Program-made: the position numbers and the translations under genes
Assembly (NCBI RefSeq): GCF_003719305.1
Contig: NZ_RARC01000001.1
Location: forward strand, 515,513 to 579,512
From: Mycolicibacterium stellerae
GTDB taxonomy: Bacteria > Actinomycetota > Actinomycetes > Mycobacteriales > Mycobacteriaceae
DNA length: 64,000 nucleotides
Direction of reading: 5' to 3'
The notes under the pieces: generated by a model
Database searches by the model: none
The model's input: the letters and a program-made list of their open reading frames with translations, nothing else
Told to the model about the DNA's origin: nothing
Part shown: piece after piece, positions 7,998-16,447 of the stretch
Numbering within the stretch: the stretch's first letter is position 1
Layout of the letters: each line of letters starts with the position of its first letter

Positions 7998-8795
7998 GTG
8001 AAGGTCCATCATCTCAACTGCGGCACCATGCACCCCGTTTACGGCCCTGAGTGCGTATGCCACGTCCTGCTGGTCGAAACCAACAACGGTCTGGTGCTCA
8101 TCGACACCGGCTTCGGAATCGACGACTGCGCCGATCCGAAGGGACGGGTGGGACCGGTCCGGTTCGTCACCCGTCCCGTCTTCGAGTCCACCGAGGCGCC
8201 CGCGCACCAGCTCGACCGAATGGGGTTCCGCCGCGACGATGTCCGCCACATCGTGCTGACCCACCTCGATACAGACCATGTCGGCGGCGCAGCGGACTTC
8301 CCGAACGCGCAAATCCACGTCACCTCCGCCGAGGCAGTCGCGGCGTTCGCCTCGCCAACCCGCGCGGAAAAGGTCAGGTACGGCCGACAGCACTGGGTGA
8401 AAGACCGCGACGTCGTCGAACACGACCCCAAGGGGGAGGCCTGGCGTGGGTTCGCGGCCGCCAAGGAGCTCGTCGATATCGCTTCCGGCATCGTTCTCAT
8501 CTCACTACCGGGTCACAGCCGCGGTCACGCCTGCATCGCGGTCGACGCAGGCCATCGATGGGTCTTGCACTGCGGGGACGCCTTCTACCACTACGGTTCG
8601 CTGGACGGCACCCACGTGCCGCGCACCCTGTGGGCGATGGAAACCGCGGTCGCCTTCGACCGAAAGAAGATGGGGGACAACCACGCTCGCCTGTCGGAGC
8701 TGTACAACCAGGCGGAGCCGGGCCTCTGCATCGCGCCTGCGCACGACCTAAAACTGTACGAACGCGCGAAGGCGACGGCTGAGCCCTCGAATTAG
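7998..8795 (+). CDS. metallo-beta-lactamase-fold hydrolase (N-acyl homoserine lactonase-like)
   Basis: 265 residues from GTG 7998, preceded by GGGGAGAG. The zinc-binding MBL motif is the lactonase form 'THLDTDHVGG' (HxDxDH, about residue 92). The later ligands fit 'LPGHSRGH' and the Asp in 'LHCGDAFYHYG'. The 'VCHVLLVETNNGLVLIDTG' start is standard. Relatives open lactones or hydrolyse esters; quorum-signal activity is not implied. The 3' end overlaps the convergent quinone-reductase gene by 4 bases. Confidence 0.85.
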   Translation: MKVHHLNCGTMHPVYGPECVCHVLLVETNNGLVLIDTGFGIDDCADPKGRVGPVRFVTRPVFESTEAPAHQLDRMGFRRDDVRHIVLTHLDTDHVGGAADFPNAQIHVTSAEAVAAFASPTRAEKVRYGRQHWVKDRDVVEHDPKGEAWRGFAAAKELVDIASGIVLISLPGHSRGHACIAVDAGHRWVLHCGDAFYHYGSLDGTHVPRTLWAMETAVAFDRKKMGDNHARLSELYNQAEPGLCIAPAHDLKLYERAKATAEPSN

Positions 8796-9796
8796 GGCAC
8801 CAGCACCACTTTCCCGACGTTCTCGCGCGCGGCCAGAATCCGGTGTGCCTCACCGGCGTTGGCGAAGGGTACGGCCTCGTGAACGACTGGGACGGCGACG
8901 CCGTCGGCCAGCGCCGCGCTGAGCGGGCCGATCCACGGCTCCAGCGAGCCGCGGTCGTCCCACAGCTTGAGCATGTTCAACCCGATGATGGCTTTGGAGT
9001 CCGAGAGTTGCTTGACGAGGTTGAAGCCACGAAGCATCGGCAGTAGCTGCGGCAGCGCGGTTCGCAGCGAGCGTTTCTCACCCTGCTGCATCGCCGAAAA
9101 CCCATACGCGATGATCCGGCCGCCTGGGCGAATCAGGTCGTAGGAGCGCTTGAGCGACTTGCCCCCTATCGCGTCGAGCACGATGTCATAGGGCGGCAAC
9201 CCTTTCCACCAACCGTCCTTGCGATAATCGATCGCGCGGTCGACGCCGAACTCGGCCAGGCGCGCGTGCTTACCCGGTGACGCCGTCCCGTGTATCTCGG
9301 CACCCGCCGCCTTTGCCAACTGGATCGCCGCGATTCCGACACCGCCCGCCGCCGCGTGGATCAGCACCCGCTCACCGGCACGCAACGACCCATACCCATG
9401 CAGCGCTGCCCACGCCGTGGAGTAATTGACCGGTATCGCCGCGCCCTGTTCGAAGCTCAGCGATTCAGGTAGGGGTATCGCGTCGGCCGCCGGGATGGTG
9501 ACAATTTCGGCGTAGCCGCCGAATCGCGTTCCGCCGAAGACGCGTTCGCCGACGCGGGCCTGGTCGACGCCTTCGCCGACGGCCTCGATGGTGCCCGCCA
9601 CCTCGTAGCCGACGACGCAGGGCGGCTTGGGTGCGTCCGGGTAGAGGCCGACGCGCGCGAGGTGATCGGCGAAGTTCACCCCTGCGGCGCGGACCGCGAT
9701 CCTCACCTGGCCCGCCGACGGCGCCGGCGGATCCGGCCGCTCTTGGGTCTGCAGGACGGACAGGTCACCGTGCTTGGTGATGACGACGGCGCGCAT
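8792..9796 (-). CDS. zinc-independent quinone oxidoreductase (medium-chain dehydrogenase/reductase)
   Basis: 334 residues from ATG 9796. It has a GroES-like N-terminal half ('RAAGVNFADHLARVGLYP', 'GYEVAGTIEAVGEGV') and a Rossmann half with 'VLIHAAAGGVGIAAIQLAKAAG' (about residue 145), the NADPH-binding signature of the QOR/VAT-1 group. Structural zinc cysteines are absent, as usual for this group. It is the last gene of a minus-strand series P450 - hydrolase - SDR - QOR; the 7-bp gap to the SDR supports co-transcription. Confidence 0.88.
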   Translation of the reverse strand: MRAVVITKHGDLSVLQTQERPDPPAPSAGQVRIAVRAAGVNFADHLARVGLYPDAPKPPCVVGYEVAGTIEAVGEGVDQARVGERVFGGTRFGGYAEIVTIPAADAIPLPESLSFEQGAAIPVNYSTAWAALHGYGSLRAGERVLIHAAAGGVGIAAIQLAKAAGAEIHGTASPGKHARLAEFGVDRAIDYRKDGWWKGLPPYDIVLDAIGGKSLKRSYDLIRPGGRIIAYGFSAMQQGEKRSLRTALPQLLPMLRGFNLVKQLSDSKAIIGLNMLKLWDDRGSLEPWIGPLSAALADGVAVPVVHEAVPFANAGEAHRILAARENVGKVVLVP

Positions 9797-9803
9797 AGGA
9801 GGA

Positions 9804-10670
9804 TCAGACCGTTGCGACGGAAGGGTTCTGCTGCGCGCGGCTCCTGAGTCGGCCGACGATGGTGCCGAGCAGGTCGTAATAGTGGGTCGGGGCCACCCGG
9901 GTCAGGATGTCGAAGAGGTAGGCATCGGGACCGACAAGAATGCGCGCCTTGCCGGCCTCGACACCCTTGTGGATGATCTCGGCCGCCTTATCGGGCTGGG
10001 TCATGGTGATCGCGGCGAACTCCTGCGCCATCTGCTCGTGGCTGCGACCGCGCCCGTCGGGGTCCTTGCGGAATCGCGCATTGCGCACGATGTTCGTGTT
10101 GACCCCGCCCGGGTGCACGTTGATGGCGGTCACACCGGTGCCGCGCAGCTCCTGACGCAGCGAGTCGGTGAAGCCTCGCACGGCGAATTTCGCTGAGCAG
10201 TAGGCACTTTGATTAGGCATGCCAGCGAGGCCGAACACACTTGAGGTGTTCACGATCGCACCGGAGTCCTGCTCGACCAGAATCGGCAGAAATGCTCGCG
10301 TCCCGTTGACGACACCGCCGAAGTTGATGTCCCACAACCAGTTCTCGTCATCGGGGTTCGCGTCGAGCACGCTCGAGGCCACGGCGACGCCCGCGTTGTT
10401 GAAGACTGCACCCAGCCGGGCAGGCGCCCAGTCGCGCACCTCGGAGGCGAAGTCGCGTTGGGCGTCGGCGTCGCGGACGTCGAGCACCCGCGTCAGGCTG
10501 GGACCGGTCAGGCCTGCTTCGGTCTCCTTGAGCCCGAGCTCGTCGACGTCGCTGAGGGCGACCGGGCAACCGTGGGTCGAAAGTCGTTGTGCCAGGGCAC
10601 GACCGATGCCCGATGCCGCGCCAGAAATGACGACGGTGCGGCCGCTGATCCGGCGGGAAGGGTTGCTCAC
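9804..10670 (-). CDS. short-chain dehydrogenase/reductase
   Basis: 288 residues from GTG 10670; an upstream in-frame ATG exists, but this GTG overlaps the hydrolase stop in a GTGA arrangement and fits SDR homology. Cofactor motif 'SGAASGIGRALA', structural 'NNAGVA', catalytic Ser in 'VNTSSVFG' and Tyr-x3-Lys in 'YCSAKFAVRG' are all present. The C-terminus (APTHYYDLLGTIVGRL) resembles SDRs that sit next to P450s in mycobacteria. It probably oxidises or reduces a hydroxyl made by the operon's P450. Confidence 0.88.
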   Translation of the reverse strand: MSNPSRRISGRTVVISGAASGIGRALAQRLSTHGCPVALSDVDELGLKETEAGLTGPSLTRVLDVRDADAQRDFASEVRDWAPARLGAVFNNAGVAVASSVLDANPDDENWLWDINFGGVVNGTRAFLPILVEQDSGAIVNTSSVFGLAGMPNQSAYCSAKFAVRGFTDSLRQELRGTGVTAINVHPGGVNTNIVRNARFRKDPDGRGRSHEQMAQEFAAITMTQPDKAAEIIHKGVEAGKARILVGPDAYLFDILTRVAPTHYYDLLGTIVGRLRSRAQQNPSVATV

Positions 10671-11587
10671 TGATTCTCCTTGACTTCGGTTTGATCGACC
10701 GACGCCGAGGCGACGTGGTCGATGATCAGGTCCATGAGGCGTGGCCATGCGCCTGCCGGGAGGTCGTGGCCCATGCCCGCGATGCTCTCCAGCCGTGCTC
10801 CGGGGATGGCCCGCGCCGTTGCGGCACCCCCGGTCGGATGGACCATCCGGTCCCGGTCGCCGTGGATCACCAGTGTCGGCACGTCGATGGCGCGCAGTTC
10901 GGCGGTGCGATCACCGGAGCGGAAGATCGCCGCGAGTTGGCGCGGGGTGCCTGCGCTCGACCGGTCGCGGTCCCATCCGGTGGCGGCCCTCTGGCGCACA
11001 CGCTCCTCGTCGAACGGGAAACCGTGCGAGCCGATGTGACGGAAGATCGCCACATCGCGCTCCTCCGCCTCCGCCTGCGTACGCGGCGGTTTGGCGGTCG
11101 CCAACCGCCGCCAGGTGGAAAGCGCGGGGCGTCCGATTCGCGGCGCACCCGTGGTGGACATGATCGAGGTCAGCGTGCGCACCCGGCCCGGATAGTGAGC
11201 GGCAACGGTCTGCGCGATCATCCCGCCCATCGAGATTCCGGCCAGATGCACGTCCTGATAGCCGAGCACGTCGAGCAGGCCGACGGTGTCGCGGGCCATG
11301 TCGCCGAGGTGGTACTGCCGCGGATGGCTGCCTCCGCGCAGGATGGCAAGCGGCTTCGGCGGCGGGTAGTCCATATGCGTCGATCGGCCCACGTCGCGGT
11401 TGTCGAAGCGGGTGACCCGATAGCCTTGTCCGGCAAGGGCGGTGGCGAAATCGGTCGGCCATGAGCCGTGCAATTGCTGACCCAGGCCACCGATGAGCAC
11501 GACGGGCGGATCATCGGGGTTGCCGATCTGCTCGTAACACAGTTCGATGCCACGGCCGACGTCGACGACCACTTGTTGGCCATTCAT
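10667..11587 (-). CDS. alpha/beta-fold hydrolase
   Basis: 306 residues from ATG 11587. The oxyanion strand 'VVLIGGLGQQLHGSW', nucleophile elbow 'GISMGGMIA' (Ser about residue 123), acid region 'LVIHGDRDRMVHP' and the His in 'GMGHDLPAG' complete the triad. Start and stop overlap the flanking P450 and SDR genes by 4 bases each, a tight operon. The substrate is probably an ester or lactone produced by the P450/SDR steps; this is inferred from context. Confidence 0.88.
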   Translation of the reverse strand: MNGQQVVVDVGRGIELCYEQIGNPDDPPVVLIGGLGQQLHGSWPTDFATALAGQGYRVTRFDNRDVGRSTHMDYPPPKPLAILRGGSHPRQYHLGDMARDTVGLLDVLGYQDVHLAGISMGGMIAQTVAAHYPGRVRTLTSIMSTTGAPRIGRPALSTWRRLATAKPPRTQAEAEERDVAIFRHIGSHGFPFDEERVRQRAATGWDRDRSSAGTPRQLAAIFRSGDRTAELRAIDVPTLVIHGDRDRMVHPTGGAATARAIPGARLESIAGMGHDLPAGAWPRLMDLIIDHVASASVDQTEVKENQ

Positions 11588-12942
11588 GCCGTCACCCGCT
11601 CGGAATCTCTGCGAGTCGTTGATTTCGATCCCACCCTTCGTCGGTAGACCACGGCGCGCCCGCCGCGCGCCGGTGCAGTGGCCACGCCGCGCGAGTGAAT
11701 GCGCTCACCGGCGGCATATGTTGTGCCGAACTCGAATTCACGCAACAACGTCCGAAGCGTGACGTTCAACTCCATGTTGGCGAAGGCGGCGCCGATGCAC
11801 CGACGGATACCTCCGCCGTACGGAATCCAGGTGTGCGTGTCGGGGTTGCCGCCCAGGAAGCGGTCCGGGTTGAAGGCTCCTGCGTCGGCGAAGTTCTGCT
11901 CGGCTCCGTGCGACATCGTGATGCTTGCGATGACCGCGTGACCTTGGGGGATGACCCACTCGCCCAATCGGATTCGTTCCCGCGCGACCCTGATGGTCGC
12001 CTCCACAACGGGTCGGATGCGCTGGACTTCCCAGATCGTGGCCTGCAGCAACTGCGACCCACCCGCGTCGACCTCGGCGGTGAGCCGGGTCAGCAGGCGC
12101 GGATGCCTGCGCAGCCGCTCGATTGCCCACGCCAGCGTGGTCGCCGTGGTCTCGTGGCCAGCCGAAAGCAGTGTGAGCAGCTCGTCGGCGATGTGGTCGT
12201 CGGAGATCGGTGAACCGTCTTCGTAGCGCGCCGCCAGCATGAGGGCGAGGACGTCGTTGCGCTCGCCGAACGCGGGATCGTCGCGCGCCTCGGCGATGAG
12301 GTCGGCGATGATCTCGTTGTAGCGCCTGCGGTACCGCTGGACCCGCCCCCACGGGCTCCACGGACCGAGATCGCGCCGAAACACCGCTGGCATCACCGCC
12401 ATTCGCGATGCCAGCGGGATCATCGGTGGGAACAGCTCCCGCAGTTCGTCGAACGCGGAACCCTGTGCGCCGAACACCGTGCGGAGGATGGCGTTGAGGG
12501 TGATGCGCATCATCGGCTCAAGCGTTTCGAACTCCCGGCCCTCGGGCCAGCTCGCGATCTCGCGCATCACTTCTTCTTCGACGATCGCTTCGTAGCCGAT
12601 CATCCGCTTGCCGTGAAACGGCGGGACGAGCAGCTTGCGACGCGCGCGGTGCTCGTCGCCGTCCAGGCTGAAGGTCGAGCCAGGGCCAAGGACGGCGCCA
12701 AGATTGGACGTCCGGCCGACGAGGTCGCTGCTGGTGGTGAAGAGATCCTTGATCAAGGCGGGGTCGCTGATCACCGCGGTTTCGCCGAATATCGGCAGGC
12801 TCACCGTGAACGCACCGCCGTAGCGCCGACCGATCGAGGCAACCGCGCGGTGCCGCGCGGTCAGGAAGCCGATGCCCATGACCGCTTTCGGTATCCGCGG
12901 CCCAGGCGGCATCCGCACCGGGTCCGTCGTTGCCTCACCCAT
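11584..12942 (-). CDS. cytochrome P450 (CYP138/CYP135-like)
   Basis: 452 residues from ATG 12942. It has the proline-rich start 'RMPPGPRIPKAVMGIGF', the I-helix oxygen-activation motif 'AGHETTATTLAW', the E-x-x-R of the K helix in 'IWEVQRIRP', and the heme-cysteine loop 'PYGGGIRRCIGAAFA'. The 'DGDEHRARRKLLVPPFHGK' segment is close to the mycobacterial CYP135/CYP138 group as remembered. It is the first gene of the minus-strand operon and lies 174 bp from the divergent DUF3556 gene; a palindrome sits between them. Confidence 0.92.
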   Translation of the reverse strand: MGEATTDPVRMPPGPRIPKAVMGIGFLTARHRAVASIGRRYGGAFTVSLPIFGETAVISDPALIKDLFTTSSDLVGRTSNLGAVLGPGSTFSLDGDEHRARRKLLVPPFHGKRMIGYEAIVEEEVMREIASWPEGREFETLEPMMRITLNAILRTVFGAQGSAFDELRELFPPMIPLASRMAVMPAVFRRDLGPWSPWGRVQRYRRRYNEIIADLIAEARDDPAFGERNDVLALMLAARYEDGSPISDDHIADELLTLLSAGHETTATTLAWAIERLRRHPRLLTRLTAEVDAGGSQLLQATIWEVQRIRPVVEATIRVARERIRLGEWVIPQGHAVIASITMSHGAEQNFADAGAFNPDRFLGGNPDTHTWIPYGGGIRRCIGAAFANMELNVTLRTLLREFEFGTTYAAGERIHSRGVATAPARGGRAVVYRRRVGSKSTTRRDSERVTA

Positions 12943-12977
12943 GTCGCCCCTTCGCGTGGTACTGCAAGGTACCGCTC

Positions 12978-12995
12978 ACGGTACGTGACCGTACC
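12978..12995. promoter_or_regulatory. palindromic operator candidate upstream of the P450
   Basis: Two overlapping perfect inverted repeats: ACGGT-ACGTG-ACCGT (12978-12992) and GGTACG-TGAC-CGTACC (12980-12995). A further GGTACC half-site lies 8 bp to the left. The site is 36 bp upstream of the P450 start and 121 bp upstream of the divergent DUF3556 start. It looks like a TetR-type site, but no regulator gene is adjacent. Confidence 0.55.
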
Positions 12996-13115
12996 GGCGA
13001 CGACAACCCCCCTTGTACAGATGTGTAATAACGCGTGGTCGCCCTGTTGCGGAAGTCGGCCACAGCGGCCAGCGGACAGACCTAATCTTGATCATTCCCG
13101 TCACGAGGAGCACAT

Positions 13116-14906
13116 ATGGGTTTCATGGCGCCGAATCTGCCCGTGGTCGATCACGAGGAATTTGTCCGCCTGCCGCTGAGAGACCGCATCAAGATCATCG
13201 TCCTCAAGTGGGTTGACTACGGGTACGGCGTGCCGCGGGCGATCCACGTCCTCTACATCGTCAAGTTGGTGGTCTTCTACGCGGTGGCCGGTATCGCGAT
13301 CGCGACAGCGACCTCAGGCTTGCCCGCGTTCTGGCATGTGTCGGAGTGGTGGAATCAGCCGATCGTCTACCAGAAGGCGATCCTGTGGACAGTTCTGCTC
13401 GAGGCCCTTGGCCTCGGGGGATCGTGGGGACCGTTGGCGGGCAAGACAAAGCCGATGACCGGCGGCTACCGTTTCTGGGCCCGGCCCAACACCATTCGGC
13501 TGCGGCCGTGGCGGCGGGTGCCGTTCACCGCAGGTAACCGGAGAACCTGGTTCGACGTCGCGCTGTACCTCGCGCTGCTCGTCAGCCTCGTTGTGCCACT
13601 GCTGCTCTCCGGCGTACCCAGCGCGTCGCTGGCCGCGGCGCTGCCCGCCAACACCTCCGGCTTGGTGAACCCCGCACTGCTCGTCGGGCCCGCCGTGCTG
13701 CTGGTGCTGATCGGTTTGCGTGACAAGACCATCTTTCTTGCCGCAAGGGGTGAGCAGTATCTGCCCGCTTTGGTCTTCTTCGCGGCGCTGCCGTTCGTCG
13801 ACATGATCATCGCGTGCAAGCTGCTGATCTTCACCGTCTGGTTCTGGGCGGGCGTATCGAAGTTCGGCCTGCACTTCACCAGCGTCATACCGCCGATGGT
13901 CAGCAATAGCCCGTCGATGCCATTGAAATGGCTCAAGCGGGCGCACTATCGCGATCACCCTGACAACCTGCTGCCGTCACACCTTGCCAGCTTCATGGCG
14001 CACGGACCCGGCACCGTCGTCGAGATCATCGCGCCGCTGACGTTGTTGTTCTCACCATGGCCGTGGTTGACGCTCGTCGCGGTGGCGATCATGGTGTCGT
14101 TCCATCTGTTCATCATTTCCACCTTCCCGCTCGCGGTCCCGGTCGAGTGGAACGCGCTGTTCGCCTATGCGGTCATCTTCCTGTTCTGGGGTTTCCCGAA
14201 CTGGCAGGGCTACGCGATCTGGGACATGTCGTCGCCGTGGCTGACGGTCGTGCTCCTCGCGGCGCTGTGCTTCTTCCCGGTGCTAGGCAACTTCCGCCCC
14301 GACCTGGTGTCCTTCCTGCCCGCCATGCGGCAGTACGCGGGCAACTGGGCGTCGGCCACATGGGCCTTCGCGCCCGGAGCAGAAGAGAAGCTGAACCGGG
14401 TGACCCGCTCGGCGGGCAACCAGGTCGACCAGTTGATCGACTTCGGCTATGACCCGCTGGTGTCGGAGATCTTCGCGCAGCAGACCATCGGGTGGCGGGC
14501 GATGCACAGCCAGGGCCGCGGACTGTACTCCGTCCTGCTGAAGAACCTCCCCGACATCGACAGCAGATCGGTGCGCGAAGGTGAGGTGGTGTGCAACACG
14601 TTGATTGGGTTCAACTTCGGCGACGGCCACCTCCACGACGAAGACCTGATCGCAGCCGTTCAGGACGAGGCACAGTTCGAGCCGGGAGAGCTCATCGTGG
14701 TGTGGGTCGAATCGCAGCCGATCCACCGCAGGATCCAGTGCTACAAGGTGATCGACCCGGCTCTGGGCGTGATCGAGCGCGGCACCTGGAACGTGGAGGA
14801 CGCGGTGGCCGAACAGCCGTGGCTGCCAAACGGCCCCATCCCGCTCGACGTGACCTGGACCCGGCCGATGAGCCCCGCGCCGATGCGGCATGCTGATCAG
14901 CCATGA
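13116..14906 (+). CDS. DUF3556 membrane protein
   Basis: 596 residues from ATG 13116, preceded by GAGGAG at 7-base spacing. About nine hydrophobic helices fill residues 40-420 (for example 'VLYIVKLVVFYAVAGIAIA', 'LTLVAVAIMVSFHLFIIS'); a soluble tail of about 170 residues follows ('VVCNTLIGFNFGDGHLHDED'). The architecture matches the actinobacterial DUF3556 family, function unknown. The stop overlaps the SRPBCC gene start by 4 bases (ATGA). Divergence from the P450 operon suggests shared regulation. Confidence 0.85.
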   Translation: MGFMAPNLPVVDHEEFVRLPLRDRIKIIVLKWVDYGYGVPRAIHVLYIVKLVVFYAVAGIAIATATSGLPAFWHVSEWWNQPIVYQKAILWTVLLEALGLGGSWGPLAGKTKPMTGGYRFWARPNTIRLRPWRRVPFTAGNRRTWFDVALYLALLVSLVVPLLLSGVPSASLAAALPANTSGLVNPALLVGPAVLLVLIGLRDKTIFLAARGEQYLPALVFFAALPFVDMIIACKLLIFTVWFWAGVSKFGLHFTSVIPPMVSNSPSMPLKWLKRAHYRDHPDNLLPSHLASFMAHGPGTVVEIIAPLTLLFSPWPWLTLVAVAIMVSFHLFIISTFPLAVPVEWNALFAYAVIFLFWGFPNWQGYAIWDMSSPWLTVVLLAALCFFPVLGNFRPDLVSFLPAMRQYAGNWASATWAFAPGAEEKLNRVTRSAGNQVDQLIDFGYDPLVSEIFAQQTIGWRAMHSQGRGLYSVLLKNLPDIDSRSVREGEVVCNTLIGFNFGDGHLHDEDLIAAVQDEAQFEPGELIVVWVESQPIHRRIQCYKVIDPALGVIERGTWNVEDAVAEQPWLPNGPIPLDVTWTRPMSPAPMRHADQP

Positions 14907-15397
14907 CACGCTGGTATCCGCTCGAATCCGCCGACGCCGATTTCTTCGAGTCGGCACCGCAGGTCTTCACCTACCAGAAGCGTTTCGCCGCCTCCCCCGC
15001 CCAGGTCTGGGAGCAGCTCACGTCTGATGCCTCGCTCGCCGCGTGGGGTCCTGCCATCAAGAAGGTGACCTGGACGTCGGCGCGACCGTTCGGCGTTGGC
15101 ACTACCCGAGACGTCGTTGGGCCGGGCGGTGTGACGATGCGCGAGCGTTTCTTCCGCTGGGAAGAGGGCACCCGCAAATCGTTCGCCGTCTACGAGTCGA
15201 CGCTGCCGCTGTTCAAGCGTTTCGCCGAGGACTACATCGTCGAGCCCGACGGTGCCGAGACCCTGTTCACCTGGGCGCTGGCGCTCGAACCGAAGGGCGC
15301 GCTATCGCTGCCGTTCAAGGTGCTGGCGCCTGCGGTGAAGGCCGCGTTCGGTCGGATTCCCGGTGACGGACAGCGGTATTGGGCCAAGCGCTCTTAG
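14903..15397 (+). CDS. SRPBCC family protein
   Basis: 164 residues from ATG 14903, translationally coupled to the DUF3556 gene. A single helix-grip domain is visible: 'FAASPAQVWEQLTSDASLAAWGP' at the start, 'RERFFRWEEGTRKSFAVYES' in the middle, and a long C-terminal helix. It may carry a hydrophobic ligand for the membrane partner; that is inference. It is convergent with the SDR at 15394 and overlaps it by 4 bases. Confidence 0.85.
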   Translation: MTRWYPLESADADFFESAPQVFTYQKRFAASPAQVWEQLTSDASLAAWGPAIKKVTWTSARPFGVGTTRDVVGPGGVTMRERFFRWEEGTRKSFAVYESTLPLFKRFAEDYIVEPDGAETLFTWALALEPKGALSLPFKVLAPAVKAAFGRIPGDGQRYWAKRS

Positions 15398-16188
15398 GCC
15401 GTTTTCAACCCGCCGATCGAATTGCCGCCGTCGATGATCAGCGTGGTGCCGGTGACGTACGAAGCGCCCGGTGCGGCGAGGAAAGCGATGCCGGCGGCGA
15501 CCTCGGCCGCAGTCGCTGACCGGCCCACCGGGGTCGCCTCGCCCGCGGCCACCTCGGACGGGAGTTGGGCCGCGGTGGCGATCCAGCCGGGCAACACGAC
15601 GTTGGCCGTCACGCCGTTGGCGGCGAAGTCGACCGCGATCGACCGCGTCATTCCCAGCATTGCCGCCTTGGCGGTGTGGTAGCCCACATCGCCGGTGTAC
15701 GCGGTGAGAACGCCTGCCGTGGATCCCACGTTGACGATTCGGCCGTACCCGCGCTCGACCATCCCGGGCAACGCGGCCCTGGTGACGAAGAATGCACTGT
15801 CGAGATTGCGCCGAAGGGCAAGGGCCCATTCGTCATCGGTCATCACGGTTACCGGGTTGGGCCGCTCAGGGATGTTGACTGACGCCAGGCCGGCGTTGTT
15901 GATCAGGATGTCGAGCTTGCCGAATGCCGACTCGGTGGCCTCCACGAGTTGACGGGCAGCATCGGGATCCATCAGGTCGGCGACGTGTGAGGCAGCCGCG
16001 ATGCCCTCCCTTTGGAGCTCGTCGGCACGCGTGGCCGCGCGGTCGGTGGTGCCGGTGACCATCACCGAGGCACCGAGTTGACCCAGCAACCGGGCGGATG
16101 CGAACCCGATGCCGAGGTCACTACCCGACCCGGTGACGAGCGCCACCTGACCGCTGAGATCGAACGCCTCGGGCACCACTGTTTGCAT
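15394..16188 (-). CDS. short-chain dehydrogenase/reductase
   Basis: 264 residues from ATG 16188. Classical SDR motifs: 'VTGSGSDLGIGFASARLLG' (cofactor), 'INNAGLAS', 'IVNVGSTAGV' (catalytic Ser), 'YHTAKAAMLGMTRSIA' (Tyr/Lys) and the C-terminal 'VTGTTLIIDGG'. The GSDLGIG variant of the glycine loop is seen in FabG-like enzymes. The 259-bp divergent gap to the lipoprotein gene at 16448 holds a palindrome (16285-16301), so both may share a regulator. Confidence 0.88.
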   Translation of the reverse strand: MQTVVPEAFDLSGQVALVTGSGSDLGIGFASARLLGQLGASVMVTGTTDRAATRADELQREGIAAASHVADLMDPDAARQLVEATESAFGKLDILINNAGLASVNIPERPNPVTVMTDDEWALALRRNLDSAFFVTRAALPGMVERGYGRIVNVGSTAGVLTAYTGDVGYHTAKAAMLGMTRSIAVDFAANGVTANVVLPGWIATAAQLPSEVAAGEATPVGRSATAAEVAAGIAFLAAPGASYVTGTTLIIDGGNSIGGLKTA

Positions 16189-16284
16189 TATGTTCCTTCC
16201 CTTGGCATTTGAACGTGCTTGCCAGTGGTAGACGGGCTACTCGCCACGAGCTTAGAGGGCGATTCGAGCCATTCCTAGGTCAAT

Positions 16285-16301
16285 CGTCCAATACTTGGAC
16301 G
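16285..16301. promoter_or_regulatory. palindromic operator candidate, SDR / lipoprotein divergent promoter
   Basis: Perfect inverted repeat CGTCCAA - TAC - TTGGACG, 7-base arms with a 3-base centre, 97 bp from the SDR start and 147 bp from the lipoprotein start. It may be the site for the TetR encoded at 18007. Confidence 0.6.
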
Positions 16302-16447
16302 TTCGTACAAGACAGTAACCGTCGCGTCACGAGAACGAAACGCAACGTGCGGACACTCGATTGCGAACCGATTGCCGGGCAGCTCTGCGACTGTATGGGC
16401 CGGCCAGCGGAATCGTCGAAAAGCAGTCAAGTGCAGGAGTTCTGAGC

